The notes under the pieces: generated by a model | Database searches by the model: none | Told to the model about the DNA's origin: nothing | Seen by the model: only the letters and a program-made list of their open reading frames with translations | DNA from: JAFGMQ01 sp036733345 | Lineage (GTDB): Bacteria > Desulfobacterota > DSM-4660 > Desulfatiglandales > Desulfatiglandaceae | Assembly (NCBI GenBank): GCA_036733345.1 | Contig: DAINAR010000065.1 | Coordinates: 1 to 14,635, forward strand | Length of the DNA stretch: 14,635 nt | Direction of reading: 5' to 3' | In this document: positions 7,468 to 14,597 of the stretch, one piece after another | Layout: each line of letters opens with the position of its first letter | Position numbering within the stretch: the first letter of the stretch is position 1 | Made by a program: the position numbers and the translations under genes

Positions 7468-8176
7468 ACATATACCCAATTCCTCGAACGGTTTTAACCG
7501 TCTCTTGATTTCCGCCTATCGCCTTGATTTTTAATCGAATACGGCTAATATGGGCATCAATGCTTCGATCACAGACAAAATTATTTGGACCACCACTAAT
7601 ATTCATCAGTTCATCTCTTGAAAAAATTCTATTGGCCCTTCTCATCAAAGCCACCATAATTTTAAATTCCATTGCAGATAATTCTGTTTTACGATCTTTG
7701 TAACTGAGTGTGTAGTCGAAAGAATTTAACAGATAGTCTCCGATTTTGATAGACCTGTCTCTATCGATGCTTAGTTCATTATGTTTACCTGTATTCTCTT
7801 TTATTTTACCGGCTTGGTAAGTTCTGTTAACCGCCTTTATACGCGCCTCCAATTCTCGTGGGTTAAACGGTTTGGACAGATAGTCATCGGCGCCAAGCTC
7901 CAATCCTACAATTTTGTCTGAATCCTCGCCACGAGCTGTCAGCATAATGATCGGCAGGCTAAATCGTTCCCGAATATCCTTTAAAACCAAATATCCGTCT
8001 TTGCCTGGCATTATAATATCCAGAATCACCACATCCGGACGGCATGAGGCTATAGTTTCCAGCACGAAAGCGCCATCTTCAAGAGAAACGACTTCCATCC
8101 CCGACATCATTAAGTATTCGCTTAGAAGTTCTCTTAATTTCTGGCTATCATCAACAATAAGTACTTTTATTGCCAT
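7448..8176 (-). CDS. OmpR/PhoB-family response regulator
   Basis: The 242-residue product has a receiver domain (about 1-120) with acidic pocket D9-D10, phosphoacceptor D53 in VVILDIIMPGKDG, the switch T in IMLTARG and the invariant K in YLSKPFNPRE. It is followed by a winged-helix DNA-binding domain (about 145-238) with TELSAMEFKIMVALM, DRSIDAHISRIRLKI and TVRGIGYMY. It binds DNA as a phosphorylated dimer and is the partner of the overlapping sensor kinase. The ATG at 8176 has AAGGGGGA about 12 bases upstream. A perfect -10 box with a neighbouring palindrome lies upstream (8251-8270). The nearest same-strand targets are the MauE, selenoprotein and porin genes; control of those is inference. 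No residue is missing. Confidence 0.95.
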   Translation of the reverse strand: MAIKVLIVDDSQKLRELLSEYLMMSGMEVVSLEDGAFVLETIASCRPDVVILDIIMPGKDGYLVLKDIRERFSLPIIMLTARGEDSDKIVGLELGADDYLSKPFNPRELEARIKAVNRTYQAGKIKENTGKHNELSIDRDRSIKIGDYLLNSFDYTLSYKDRKTELSAMEFKIMVALMRRANRIFSRDELMNISGGPNNFVCDRSIDAHISRIRLKIKAIGGNQETVKTVRGIGYMYVDKNN

Positions 8177-8250
8177 GCGTTTAATATGTCCCCCTTTTTG
8201 AACTATGGGACAAAAATATAAAACAACTTACTACAAAAGCATCCAAAAAT

Positions 8251-8270
8251 ATTATAGTTAGCTCAGCTAA
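8251..8270 (-). promoter_or_regulatory. Probable promoter -10 with adjoining operator palindrome for the response regulator
   Basis: On the - strand a perfect palindrome TTAGCT-G-AGCTAA (8270-8258) is followed by C and then a consensus TATAAT (8256-8251). The palindrome therefore sits in the -35/-10 spacer. No good -35 hexamer is seen 16-18 bases upstream. The leader to the ATG at 8176 would be about 70 bases. Activator dependence or repression at the palindrome is an inference. Confidence 0.5.
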
Positions 8271-8464
8271 AATTGGTTTAGTTTAGAAAACAGAATTTCT
8301 ATTCTGCAATCTTTGATGTGCATTATTCTTACTATGCTGTAGAAAAATTTATTGACTGTCAAGATAAATAGTTTTTGGCTACATGGAACTCGATCAAACA
8401 TAGACATTTACTGGCTCATCTATAGGCCATACAAGCTTAAAAGTTTTTTAGAAAGTCAAGTTAT

Positions 8465-9457
8465 TTAATTCCGTATTTGATCATCGTATAAATTTTTCGT
8501 TGCTATCATCAAAAGATTCCTATAGTATTTATCATCCTTAAAATGATTTGACAGCGCTTTTGCTAATAAACCTAATATCCTTTTGTTTTCCAAACTTGTC
8601 GCATAGCGGTCGGCTTTTAGCAATCGATCATAAGTAATATAAACACTGGAGACATTATCTAAATTTTCTATATAGATCGAAGCGATTTGATCAGAAAGAT
8701 TTTCGTACTTTTTATATTTAGGATTGCTGATTAAAGCGTTGCTCTTTTCAGTGGCAACTTCATCACCAAAACTTATCCCTATATCTTTTGCACTTAAATA
8801 GCATTCGATCAATGATAGCTGAACCTCTGGATCTATATGCTCTGAAACTTTTTCCAATTCTGTAACCGCTTTTTTAAATTGACCATTCTCCATGTATGCT
8901 ATTCCTTTTCTCTTGGTAAAAAAGAAATCACCAATACCTAGGGCTTGATTAATTATTAAAATAAAGAAAAGGATACTACCTACTGAATAAATTAGGGTTC
9001 TTCTCGTTTTTACAAGCCTCAACGACTTGCAACTGCGCCAAGCTATTAGGTAACTGATTCCTGCCAACATCAATATATCTCGGAGTATAGCTGATCGCAT
9101 GCTTTGAGAGGATTCTATTTTACCAAAACAACCACAGCCTAAATCCAAACCTATCCATAAACCATAGGAAAGAATGACAATAAACGCGATTAGCATAACG
9201 GTGATGATTCCCAGAGACCACTGAACGTCGAAGATCAGTCCTACGCCAGCTGCTAATTCAAAAAAAATTATAATCATTGCAACCGGTAATACAGTTGCCT
9301 CCGGAATCAAACCGTACTTATCAATGATAAGTGCGAAACCCAGTAGATCAATGAGTTTTGTGATTCCAGACCAAACGAAGATCAAACTCAAGATAATTCG
9401 AATGACTTTGTATAGGCCGTGGCCAAAGCAATTGAGATAGGGATGGCGTAGTTCCAT
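8465..9457 (-). CDS. MauE/DoxX-like redox membrane protein with TPR-like C-terminal domain
   Basis: From the ATG at 9457 the protein has 330 residues. Residues about 15-145 are a MauE/DoxX-like bundle of four membrane helices (start SLIFVWSGITKLIDL) with G-L-D-L-G-C-G-C-F-G at about 103-112, the same cysteine motif as in the CDF fusion at the other end of the window. A fifth membrane segment spans about 154-172. The remaining residues form a soluble helical region beginning KGIAYMENGQFKKAVTELEKV, which reads like a TPR unit and would serve protein contact. MauE relatives support disulfide formation in periplasmic partners; here the likely partner is the exported selenoprotein upstream (inference). 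A TTG at 9472 would add five residues. Confidence in the TPR call is moderate. Confidence 0.85.
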   Translation of the reverse strand: MELRHPYLNCFGHGLYKVIRIILSLIFVWSGITKLIDLLGFALIIDKYGLIPEATVLPVAMIIIFFELAAGVGLIFDVQWSLGIITVMLIAFIVILSYGLWIGLDLGCGCFGKIESSQSMRSAILRDILMLAGISYLIAWRSCKSLRLVKTRRTLIYSVGSILFFILIINQALGIGDFFFTKRKGIAYMENGQFKKAVTELEKVSEHIDPEVQLSLIECYLSAKDIGISFGDEVATEKSNALISNPKYKKYENLSDQIASIYIENLDNVSSVYITYDRLLKADRYATSLENKRILGLLAKALSNHFKDDKYYRNLLMIATKNLYDDQIRN

Positions 9458-9484
9458 ATTGCCAGATTCCAATAGTTAGCTATT

Positions 9485-9616
9485 TCATAAGACTCCAGTA
9501 TGCAAACCGAGGTTGCCTTTACCGCCTATTGATTGCTTTAGAATACAACCACCTCCTGTGCCGAAAAGATTATTACATAGTTCTAAGTTTCTGAGTTTCA
9601 ATTCTGTTTTCGACAT
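9485..9616 (-). CDS. Possible small Gly/Cys-rich peptide, 43 residues
   Basis: An ATG-initiated frame encodes 43 residues: a charged first third (MSKTELKLRNLEL) and then a glycine-rich stretch with two cysteines (C14 and C24, LFGTGGGCILKQ), ending HTGVL. It lies between the selenoprotein and the MauE gene, on the same strand, with 27 bases to the MauE ATG. No good Shine-Dalgarno site precedes the ATG (the upstream bases are pyrimidine-rich), and a TGA lies directly upstream in frame, so no longer version exists. I do not recognise the family. It could be a small redox substrate, a ribosomally made precursor peptide, or chance. Confidence 0.3.
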   Translation of the reverse strand: MSKTELKLRNLELCNNLFGTGGGCILKQSIGGKGNLGLHTGVL

Positions 9617-9690
9617 TCAGGAAGAGGTGTTTGATGACTGTGCAAGCACTCAAGTTCAGATATGGAAATCGATCATTTTATAATTATTTG

Positions 9691-9763
9691 CAGGAGCGGC
9701 TTTTACAACCCACTAAGCACAACAAATTGTAAAAGGAAACGTTGGGTATTAGCCGCTCCCACA
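9691..9763. repeat. REP-like inverted repeat between selenoprotein and MauE genes
   Basis: GGAGCGGCT (9693-9701) and AGCCGCTCC (9751-9759) are perfect inverted arms. TTTTACAA (9701-9708) also pairs with TTGTAAAA (9727-9734), and ACCCA (9708-9712) with TGGGT (9743-9747), so two alternative inner folds are possible. Both outer ends, read inward, begin with (G/T)G-x-GGAGCGGCT, the head typical of bacterial REP palindromes. It probably forms an RNA hairpin between the two cistrons. No T tract follows, so I do not call it an intrinsic terminator. Confidence 0.55.
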
Positions 9764-9804
9764 TGATTTATGTGTTTGAATTAGTTAATACTTAATAAAT
9801 TTTT

Positions 9805-12207
9805 TTATTTTGACAAGGTATAATTAATAATTAATCTTGGCCTAAACATATCTGCCCTATCATTAATTTCCTTTGCGTCAAAATCCGCTATTTGTGTCTT
9901 CTTTTCTTTCTTTACAACCTTCAACAGCCAACCTGAATTCTGACTCGGATTCTGTATCCAATCTGAAACGTCCGCTTTCATCTGTTTATCCCGGAATTCA
10001 CATATCCATGCACCTGCGGCGACCTCTCCAAAGGTTGGAGGAGTGATTTCATAAATAGCAGAAGGCTTGCTTTCGAAATCACCACCAGGATTATCCCAAG
10101 TTTTTCCCTTATGGCGGAAATTCCAAGAAACTTCGTTTTCAGACCAGTCGTTTTTTAAACGAAAAACACCAATCGTAATATTACCAGCATACCATCCGTA
10201 TTTCGGCACTAAGTGGGCGCCAAGTTGAAGTCCTACTGATTTGATTTCAGCATTTACCGGTATTTGTGAAAGGTCAAACTTTATGATTGCCCTGCTTTTG
10301 CCCAAGTCGCTCAACATCCTTTCATTCTGTCCAAAATTTTTATCGGGCTCGGCTAAAACGAGCTGTGAGTCAGCTAAAGCGTTTATTACGATTTTTTTCC
10401 CCTTATCATCAGCGTCAAGACTTTGAGCTGCAAGGTGGGCCTTTGAAAATGCATCTGCTTTTGGGCCAGTACCCCACTTGTCTATAGATACAGTACAGAT
10501 GTGAGTTAACTTGAATAAATAAGTATAATTTGAGGTTACTATAAAACTGATATCCTTAGGGTCTGGAGGCAGGTGAAATATAGCATCTTTCGGGGCTTCC
10601 TTCCAATCCTCATATCCAGCAGCTCGTGCCATTAATCCCCCAATTCCGTGATGGTACCAGGGAATATTGCGCACGCCCCACTCATTTGTAACAGCCGCCA
10701 TATTCCAAAGTTTGAGTCTTAAGTCCTCTTTGCTGATGCCCTCTTCATAATATTGATTAGCAGTTTTTTTGTCTAATAAAACACCGAATTCGGCTGGATG
10801 GCTGCAGGCTTTGAATCCATCCACTATCCACTGCTCCGGGTTGTTTTGGAGTTCCGGTCGGAGTTTTCCCCAATCACCAGGATAGACTGATGGGTTTTTA
10901 AAATAACTATACATCAAATCCATGTATTTCATGCCGTGAAAAATTGTTATTCCATTTTCTCCTTTTGCAAGTCCATGTTCTTCTGCCAAACTTGGCCACT
11001 TCAAACCTTCGACATCCTCTGCTATGGTACATGTGTAATTAGCTGGATTACCAGCATTTGCAATCATTCGTACGCCACGCACCCATCCTCCCAAATTCAG
11101 CTTCATCAGATTCATTGCCCTGCCGATGCTGGCATTGGCTGGGTTGCCGGGATTAAGGATATTTCTTTGGTAGGACATGCCTACTTTTTTTGCAATCGGG
11201 CCGCTGACAACTCCCATCCAACCAAAAGCGGTAGTAGTGTGATATCCTTGATTGTTAGCCTGATGACAAAGCCCTTCAGCCATGGCTAACAGAATTGGAA
11301 AATACTCAGGCTTACAACCTGCCATTATACCGTTAATTGCGACTTTCTCAACGTCAAAGGTATTTCCCAACGGGGGCATTCTACCTACAATTTTATGCCT
11401 GTCGTGGATTGTATGTTTTAGAAATTCTAATATCTTTTCTTCGGTTGGTGGAACAACGGGGAGGCCATCAGTCATATCAGATCTTGGATCAATAGTTTCA
11501 AAGCGTTTAGAATCACCCTCATAAAACGTTTGTACTTCATCATAGGTTGCATTTTCCAAGGCAATTCGCGGTTCTTTGGGTGGTTCATACAATCCAGCGA
11601 ATATTTCTTCCTTTGACCTCGGCCTAGTCAGAGCAGCAACAACATCTTCAACTACATCCTTTCCAGTTTTACCTTCCGCCAAAAAAACCGCCCGTGCTTC
11701 GGGAACAAAGTTCATGATACAGAGGGATTTGTGTTGATCTTTTACATGATTTTTTGCATAAACGGCAACACTGGGGACTCCAAGCTTTTCAAATTTACAG
11801 ACCGTACCGGTCTGATGCTCCATATCATGCCCTCATGTTCCTGCCCCGACAACAAGGCCATCTATTTTAGAAACCTTTAATCGTCTAAGCGGCTTGGTTT
11901 CCTCTATCCATTGAATGTTTGATTTGGGATATTTTTTTATTAATTCATCTCTAATTTCAACCATCACTTGTCTATCGTGCTTGTATGCTGGATCGACCAT
12001 TACTACAATTGTTTTACCTTCAAGTGTATTTAATCTTTTATTTATAGGTATAGCATTAAATGGTTCAATCCAACTCTTCGGATTATATACTGTAAATTTT
12101 TCGGCGTCTGTTTTCTGGCCGTAAGCTAAAGAACCGAATAGCGATAATACAATAACATTAACTAAAAAAAACTGAGATAACCCCTTAAAAATATCTTTAA
12201 TATTCAT
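9805..12207 (-). CDS. Exported UGSC-family selenoprotein with C-terminal DNRLRE domain (TGA at codon 125 read as Sec)
   Basis: Two same-frame pieces (12207-11836 and 11832-9805) are separated by a single TGA at 11835-11833; read through, they give 800 residues. A signal peptide (about 1-30, VIVLSLFGSLAYG) is followed by a thioredoxin-like module ending KIDGLVVGAGT-U125-G-H-D, then VCKFEKLGVPSVAVYA, as in UGSC-family (seleno)proteins. The long central part carries DGLPVVPPTEEK (about 247-258), VEKVAINGIMAGCKPEYFP (about 286-304) and NPGNPANASIGRAMNL. Residues about 606-800 are a DNRLRE beta-sandwich (ADSQLVLAE, SRAIIKFDLSQIP, DWSENEVSWNF, ending RPRLIINYT). The motif here is U-G-H-D, so the usual Cys at +3 is absent; the next Cys is 137. 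The start has AGGAG eight bases upstream. It lies 84 bases after the porin. The reaction is unknown; the redox role is inferred. Confidence 0.88.
11798..11835 (-). promoter_or_regulatory. SECIS element of the UGSC selenoprotein
   Basis: On the - strand, TGA (11835-11833) is followed after 18 bases by CAGACCG (11814-11808), GTA (11807-11805) and CGGTCTG (11804-11798). This is a perfect 7-bp stem with a three-base loop that starts with G, 25 bases after the TGA. Stem, loop G and distance fit the published bacterial SECIS model, in which the hairpin recruits SelB-Sec-tRNA. It lies inside the coding sequence, as expected for bacteria. Confidence 0.75.
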
Positions 12208-12291
12208 GTTTTCACTCCTAACTGCTTATTTTAACAATAAATAATTGGCCTATTAAGTAATACTTTTATGAATTCAAATAAAAAATCGATA

Positions 12292-13602
12292 TCAAAAACG
12301 GTAGATTATATAAAGTCTGGAGTCGGTATAATCCTGATTTTTGGAACCATAGTCATCATAGTCTATAATTGCGTGACGCAATCTAACAGTGAAGTTTTTA
12401 AGAGCGCCTTTCAGTTTGTATTGGAGATTAAAGTCGGTTTCGGTAAAATCTGTAGCAGAATTTATACCACTATCAGGGGAGTCAAATTTTGAATGCCATG
12501 CATAGGCGCTTAGCCCCTCCGCACCAATTTGTCCGAAATTGTATCCCAGCTTGAGTCCATATACGTCTCTTTCCGCTGCAGTTAGAGCCTGCACCTGCAT
12601 TTGACTAAAGTTTGCTGCATATTTTATTCCCTTTAATGTTTGATCACCAACAGTTCCAAAAATACCCTGTAAATAGAAACCATATGCTGAAGCACCTAAT
12701 CTTATACCCATCTGGTCTGTATCTATTTTCCCCGCAATAGCGTCTCCGGAATCATCCTGCTTCATATATTGTGCATCTATACTGTAACCAAATCCTTTGC
12801 TGCCATTGCCTCTTACTGTGTCAGTCCAGGGCTTTGTCTGGTAGGAGCCTCTCAGATAAATTGAATTAAATGCATCTCTGAAATTATATCCCCATAGCTG
12901 AGCTCTCAAGCCTTTGATTGGGCTCCAAATGACTCCTCCAACTAAGACTCCTTCGTCGCTATTCTTAGCTGCTCCCCTCAAACCTGTACTAATAGGTTCA
13001 TATGAATCAAAAGCATAATGCATATAATCAGTGATATACATAGCCCGCAACTCTACTTTAGGTATACTTTTATTAACCAAAGTATAACCCCTGTATGATA
13101 TTGGTGTTAGACGGATGTCTTTACCTGCCAGCAAGGGAGTATTTACGTACTGAGCACCAACAGTAATTTCTGTATCGTATCCTGAATAACGGATATAATA
13201 CTGGTTGAGAGCAGTAAAGTTCTCAGCATCTTTGGATGTTGCACCCGTGGCAAACATATATGGGTAAACCCCATAATCTTCATCATGCCATTGTGACCCT
13301 TGAGCAGTTTTAAAGCCAAAACCACCAGAAAATCCATACAAGGGAGCAGTCTCATATTGCATATGTCCTCCAATGGCTATGTCTTTATAGTCTATTTTGC
13401 CTTCTAAATCGAAATCCCTTTCATAGGCCAGTAACTTAAAAGTCCCATTGAATTTACCTTCCTTGAACGCATTGTAAAGATCATCTGCTGCATAAGACAA
13501 AGACCCAGAATACAAGACTAAAGTAATTATGAAAAAATACCTGCTCAATTTCAGTTTTAATTTCGGCAATATCCAACTAAAGAGGGATGATTTCCATTTC
13601 AT
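12292..13602 (-). CDS. OprD-like outer-membrane porin
   Basis: The 436-residue product has a long signal peptide (cleavage likely SLSYA-ADDLY, about residue 38-39) and then alternating short hydrophobic/aromatic strands typical of a beta-barrel. Examples are LNQYYIRYSGYDTEITVGAQYV, PKVELRAMYITDYMHYAF and FGYSIDAQYMKQDDSG. It ends in SRLYIIYRF, with the terminal Phe that the BAM machinery recognises. The strand pattern and the R-L-x-I-x-Y-R-F ending resemble OprD-type substrate-specific porins. It would admit small solutes into the periplasm. I start at ATG 13602 because AGGAAGGAGT lies eight bases upstream and a proper signal peptide follows; an upstream frame to 13653 has no such site. It is the first gene before the exported selenoprotein, which suggests it supplies that protein's substrate. 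Confidence 0.85.
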   Translation of the reverse strand: MKWKSSLFSWILPKLKLKLSRYFFIITLVLYSGSLSYAADDLYNAFKEGKFNGTFKLLAYERDFDLEGKIDYKDIAIGGHMQYETAPLYGFSGGFGFKTAQGSQWHDEDYGVYPYMFATGATSKDAENFTALNQYYIRYSGYDTEITVGAQYVNTPLLAGKDIRLTPISYRGYTLVNKSIPKVELRAMYITDYMHYAFDSYEPISTGLRGAAKNSDEGVLVGGVIWSPIKGLRAQLWGYNFRDAFNSIYLRGSYQTKPWTDTVRGNGSKGFGYSIDAQYMKQDDSGDAIAGKIDTDQMGIRLGASAYGFYLQGIFGTVGDQTLKGIKYAANFSQMQVQALTAAERDVYGLKLGYNFGQIGAEGLSAYAWHSKFDSPDSGINSATDFTETDFNLQYKLKGALKNFTVRLRHAIIDYDDYGSKNQDYTDSRLYIIYRF

Positions 13603-14208
13603 AATTTTACTCCTTCCTCTATGACCAAAGATCGAAATAATGGGCTCAAACAAAAATTAATGTGTGCCTGCAATATCCGACCTTTTTTGATAACAGACTT
13701 AATTAATTTTCACAATTTTTCATCAATAACGAACTAATACCCTTTAATTCTTTTAAAATGTAAAATGTGACACCCTCACACCTCCTTTCTTTTTAAATTT
13801 CACGAGCGAAAATAGAACTCTATTTGAAGGAAATTTTATCAAAGCAGTTTTATTTAAATATTATTGTATCTTGATTTATTCTTGATTTATTTATGACTTG
13901 ATCTTTGTGCCAATTACTAATCCAACTTCCGCAGTTTGATGTGTTGTGAAAAAATCTGAAGGTTTTTTTTAATTTCTGGAATGAAAAAGAAGCATGGAAT
14001 TAATATAGCATAGTGTACTTTTTTGAAAGAGGGAAAAAGCGGATGTAGTGAAGACTTACTCCATTGACTTTGTGAACGACGTGGGACATCATATCCATTA
14101 TAAAATGTGATTGTTGGTTAATAACAGAATAAAGGGGTCTATAATCAAAAGTTGAATAGATAGTTTTTTCAAGCAGTCTTCTTTATGTTTGATAAAGCAA
14201 GTGTGGTA
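13603..14208. other. Non-coding region upstream of the porin and left of the IS110 element
   Basis: The - strand side should hold the porin promoter, but I see no clear consensus pair. AAAATGT occurs twice in tandem (13755-13768), and the 10-mer TAAAATGTGA occurs at 13761-13770 and again at 14101-14110. A tiny + frame from GTG 14048 to 14110 begins MKTYSIDF, like IS630-type transposase starts, then diverges; it may be a scrap of another insertion sequence. Nothing else in this stretch is gene-like. Confidence 0.5.
13753..13788 (-). promoter_or_regulatory. Orphan strong Shine-Dalgarno with a six-residue open frame in the porin leader
   Basis: On the - strand AAAGGAGGTG (13788-13779), a near-perfect anti-16S match, is followed seven bases after GGAGG by GTG (13773-13771) and a six-codon frame (V/M-S-H-F-T-F) closed by TAA at 13755-13753. 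It lies about 150 bases upstream of the porin start. It may be a leader peptide or a ribosome-standby site, or it may be chance. Confidence 0.2.
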
Positions 14209-14343
14209 TGGAGAACATTTGTGGCTAAAGGGGTCAGTCAAGAAGTGTGACTCTGGTGTGAACTGCCGGATGTTCTCCAGTCGATACCCTGTCTAATGGG
14301 AAGATGCCGCAGGTGGCTATTATAGACGGGATAAATGGTATTG
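14209..14343 (+). ncRNA. Candidate IS110 bridge-type RNA (two stem-loops)
   Basis: The non-coding left end in front of the IS110 transposase can form two compound stem-loops. The first has TGGAGAACAT (14209-14218) pairing perfectly with ATGTTCTCCA (14270-14279), internal loops, and an inner hairpin AGTCA/TGACT (14236-14240 with 14248-14252). The second has CGATACC (14282-14288) with GGTATTG (14337-14343) as one closing option, or CCC-T-GTCTA (14287-14295) with TAGACGGG (14323-14330), and an apical GCC/GGC (14306-14308 with 14315-14317 region). IS110-group elements encode in this position a bridge RNA with two looped guide domains. Exact ends and the guide bases cannot be fixed from one copy. 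Confidence 0.5.
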
Positions 14344-14384
14344 GCACTGCCCCACTGGTAACGACATAAAGGAGGAATGCAGCA

Positions 14385-14597
14385 ATGGAGGGATTATACG
14401 GGGGTATTGATATAGGAAGCGAGAGCCATCATATTGTAATCATGGACGCAAACGAAGAGATACACTATGATGGAAAAGTTCCGCATCGATTAGAGGCATT
14501 GAATGAAGCCATCGAGCGATTCCACGAACTGGAGAATGAAAAAGGGCCAATAGCATTTGCGATAGATGCTCAAATGGGGACGCCTATGAGAAAGTAA
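14385..14597 (+). pseudogene. IS110-family transposase, N-terminal fragment
   Basis: The 70-codon frame begins with the RuvC-like DEDD start of IS110-family recombinases: Y-G-G-I-D-I-G-S-E-S-H-H with the first catalytic Asp, then KVPHRLEALNEAIERF and GPIAFAIDAQMG, where the second acidic position is expected. After that it should continue for some 300 more residues, but it reads five odd codons to TAA at 14595-14597. The other + frames also close before 14635 and do not resume the family. It is therefore a decayed or deleted copy, unless the window end is an assembly junction. AAAGGAGGA lies about nine bases before the ATG, an intact initiation site. Confidence 0.75.

Noticed and set aside
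8291..8306. Hairpin CAGAAT/ATTCTG followed by TTTT on the - strand as terminator of the MauE gene
   Set aside because: The stem is only six AT-rich pairs and lies about 160 bases after the stop; too weak to call.
9634..9732. 32-residue + strand frame with a good Shine-Dalgarno (AGGAAGAGG)
   Set aside because: Its second half is made of the REP-like palindrome, it runs against the local gene direction, and the protein has no recognisable features.
9805..11823. Independent 672-residue gene starting at 11823
   Set aside because: The first residues belong to the UGSC module, the frame is the same as the upstream piece, and a SECIS hairpin covers the supposed start region.
12268..12492. 74-residue + strand frame
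   Set aside because: It mostly overlaps the 3' end of the porin on the other strand, and the porin has clear barrel strands and a terminal Phe there.
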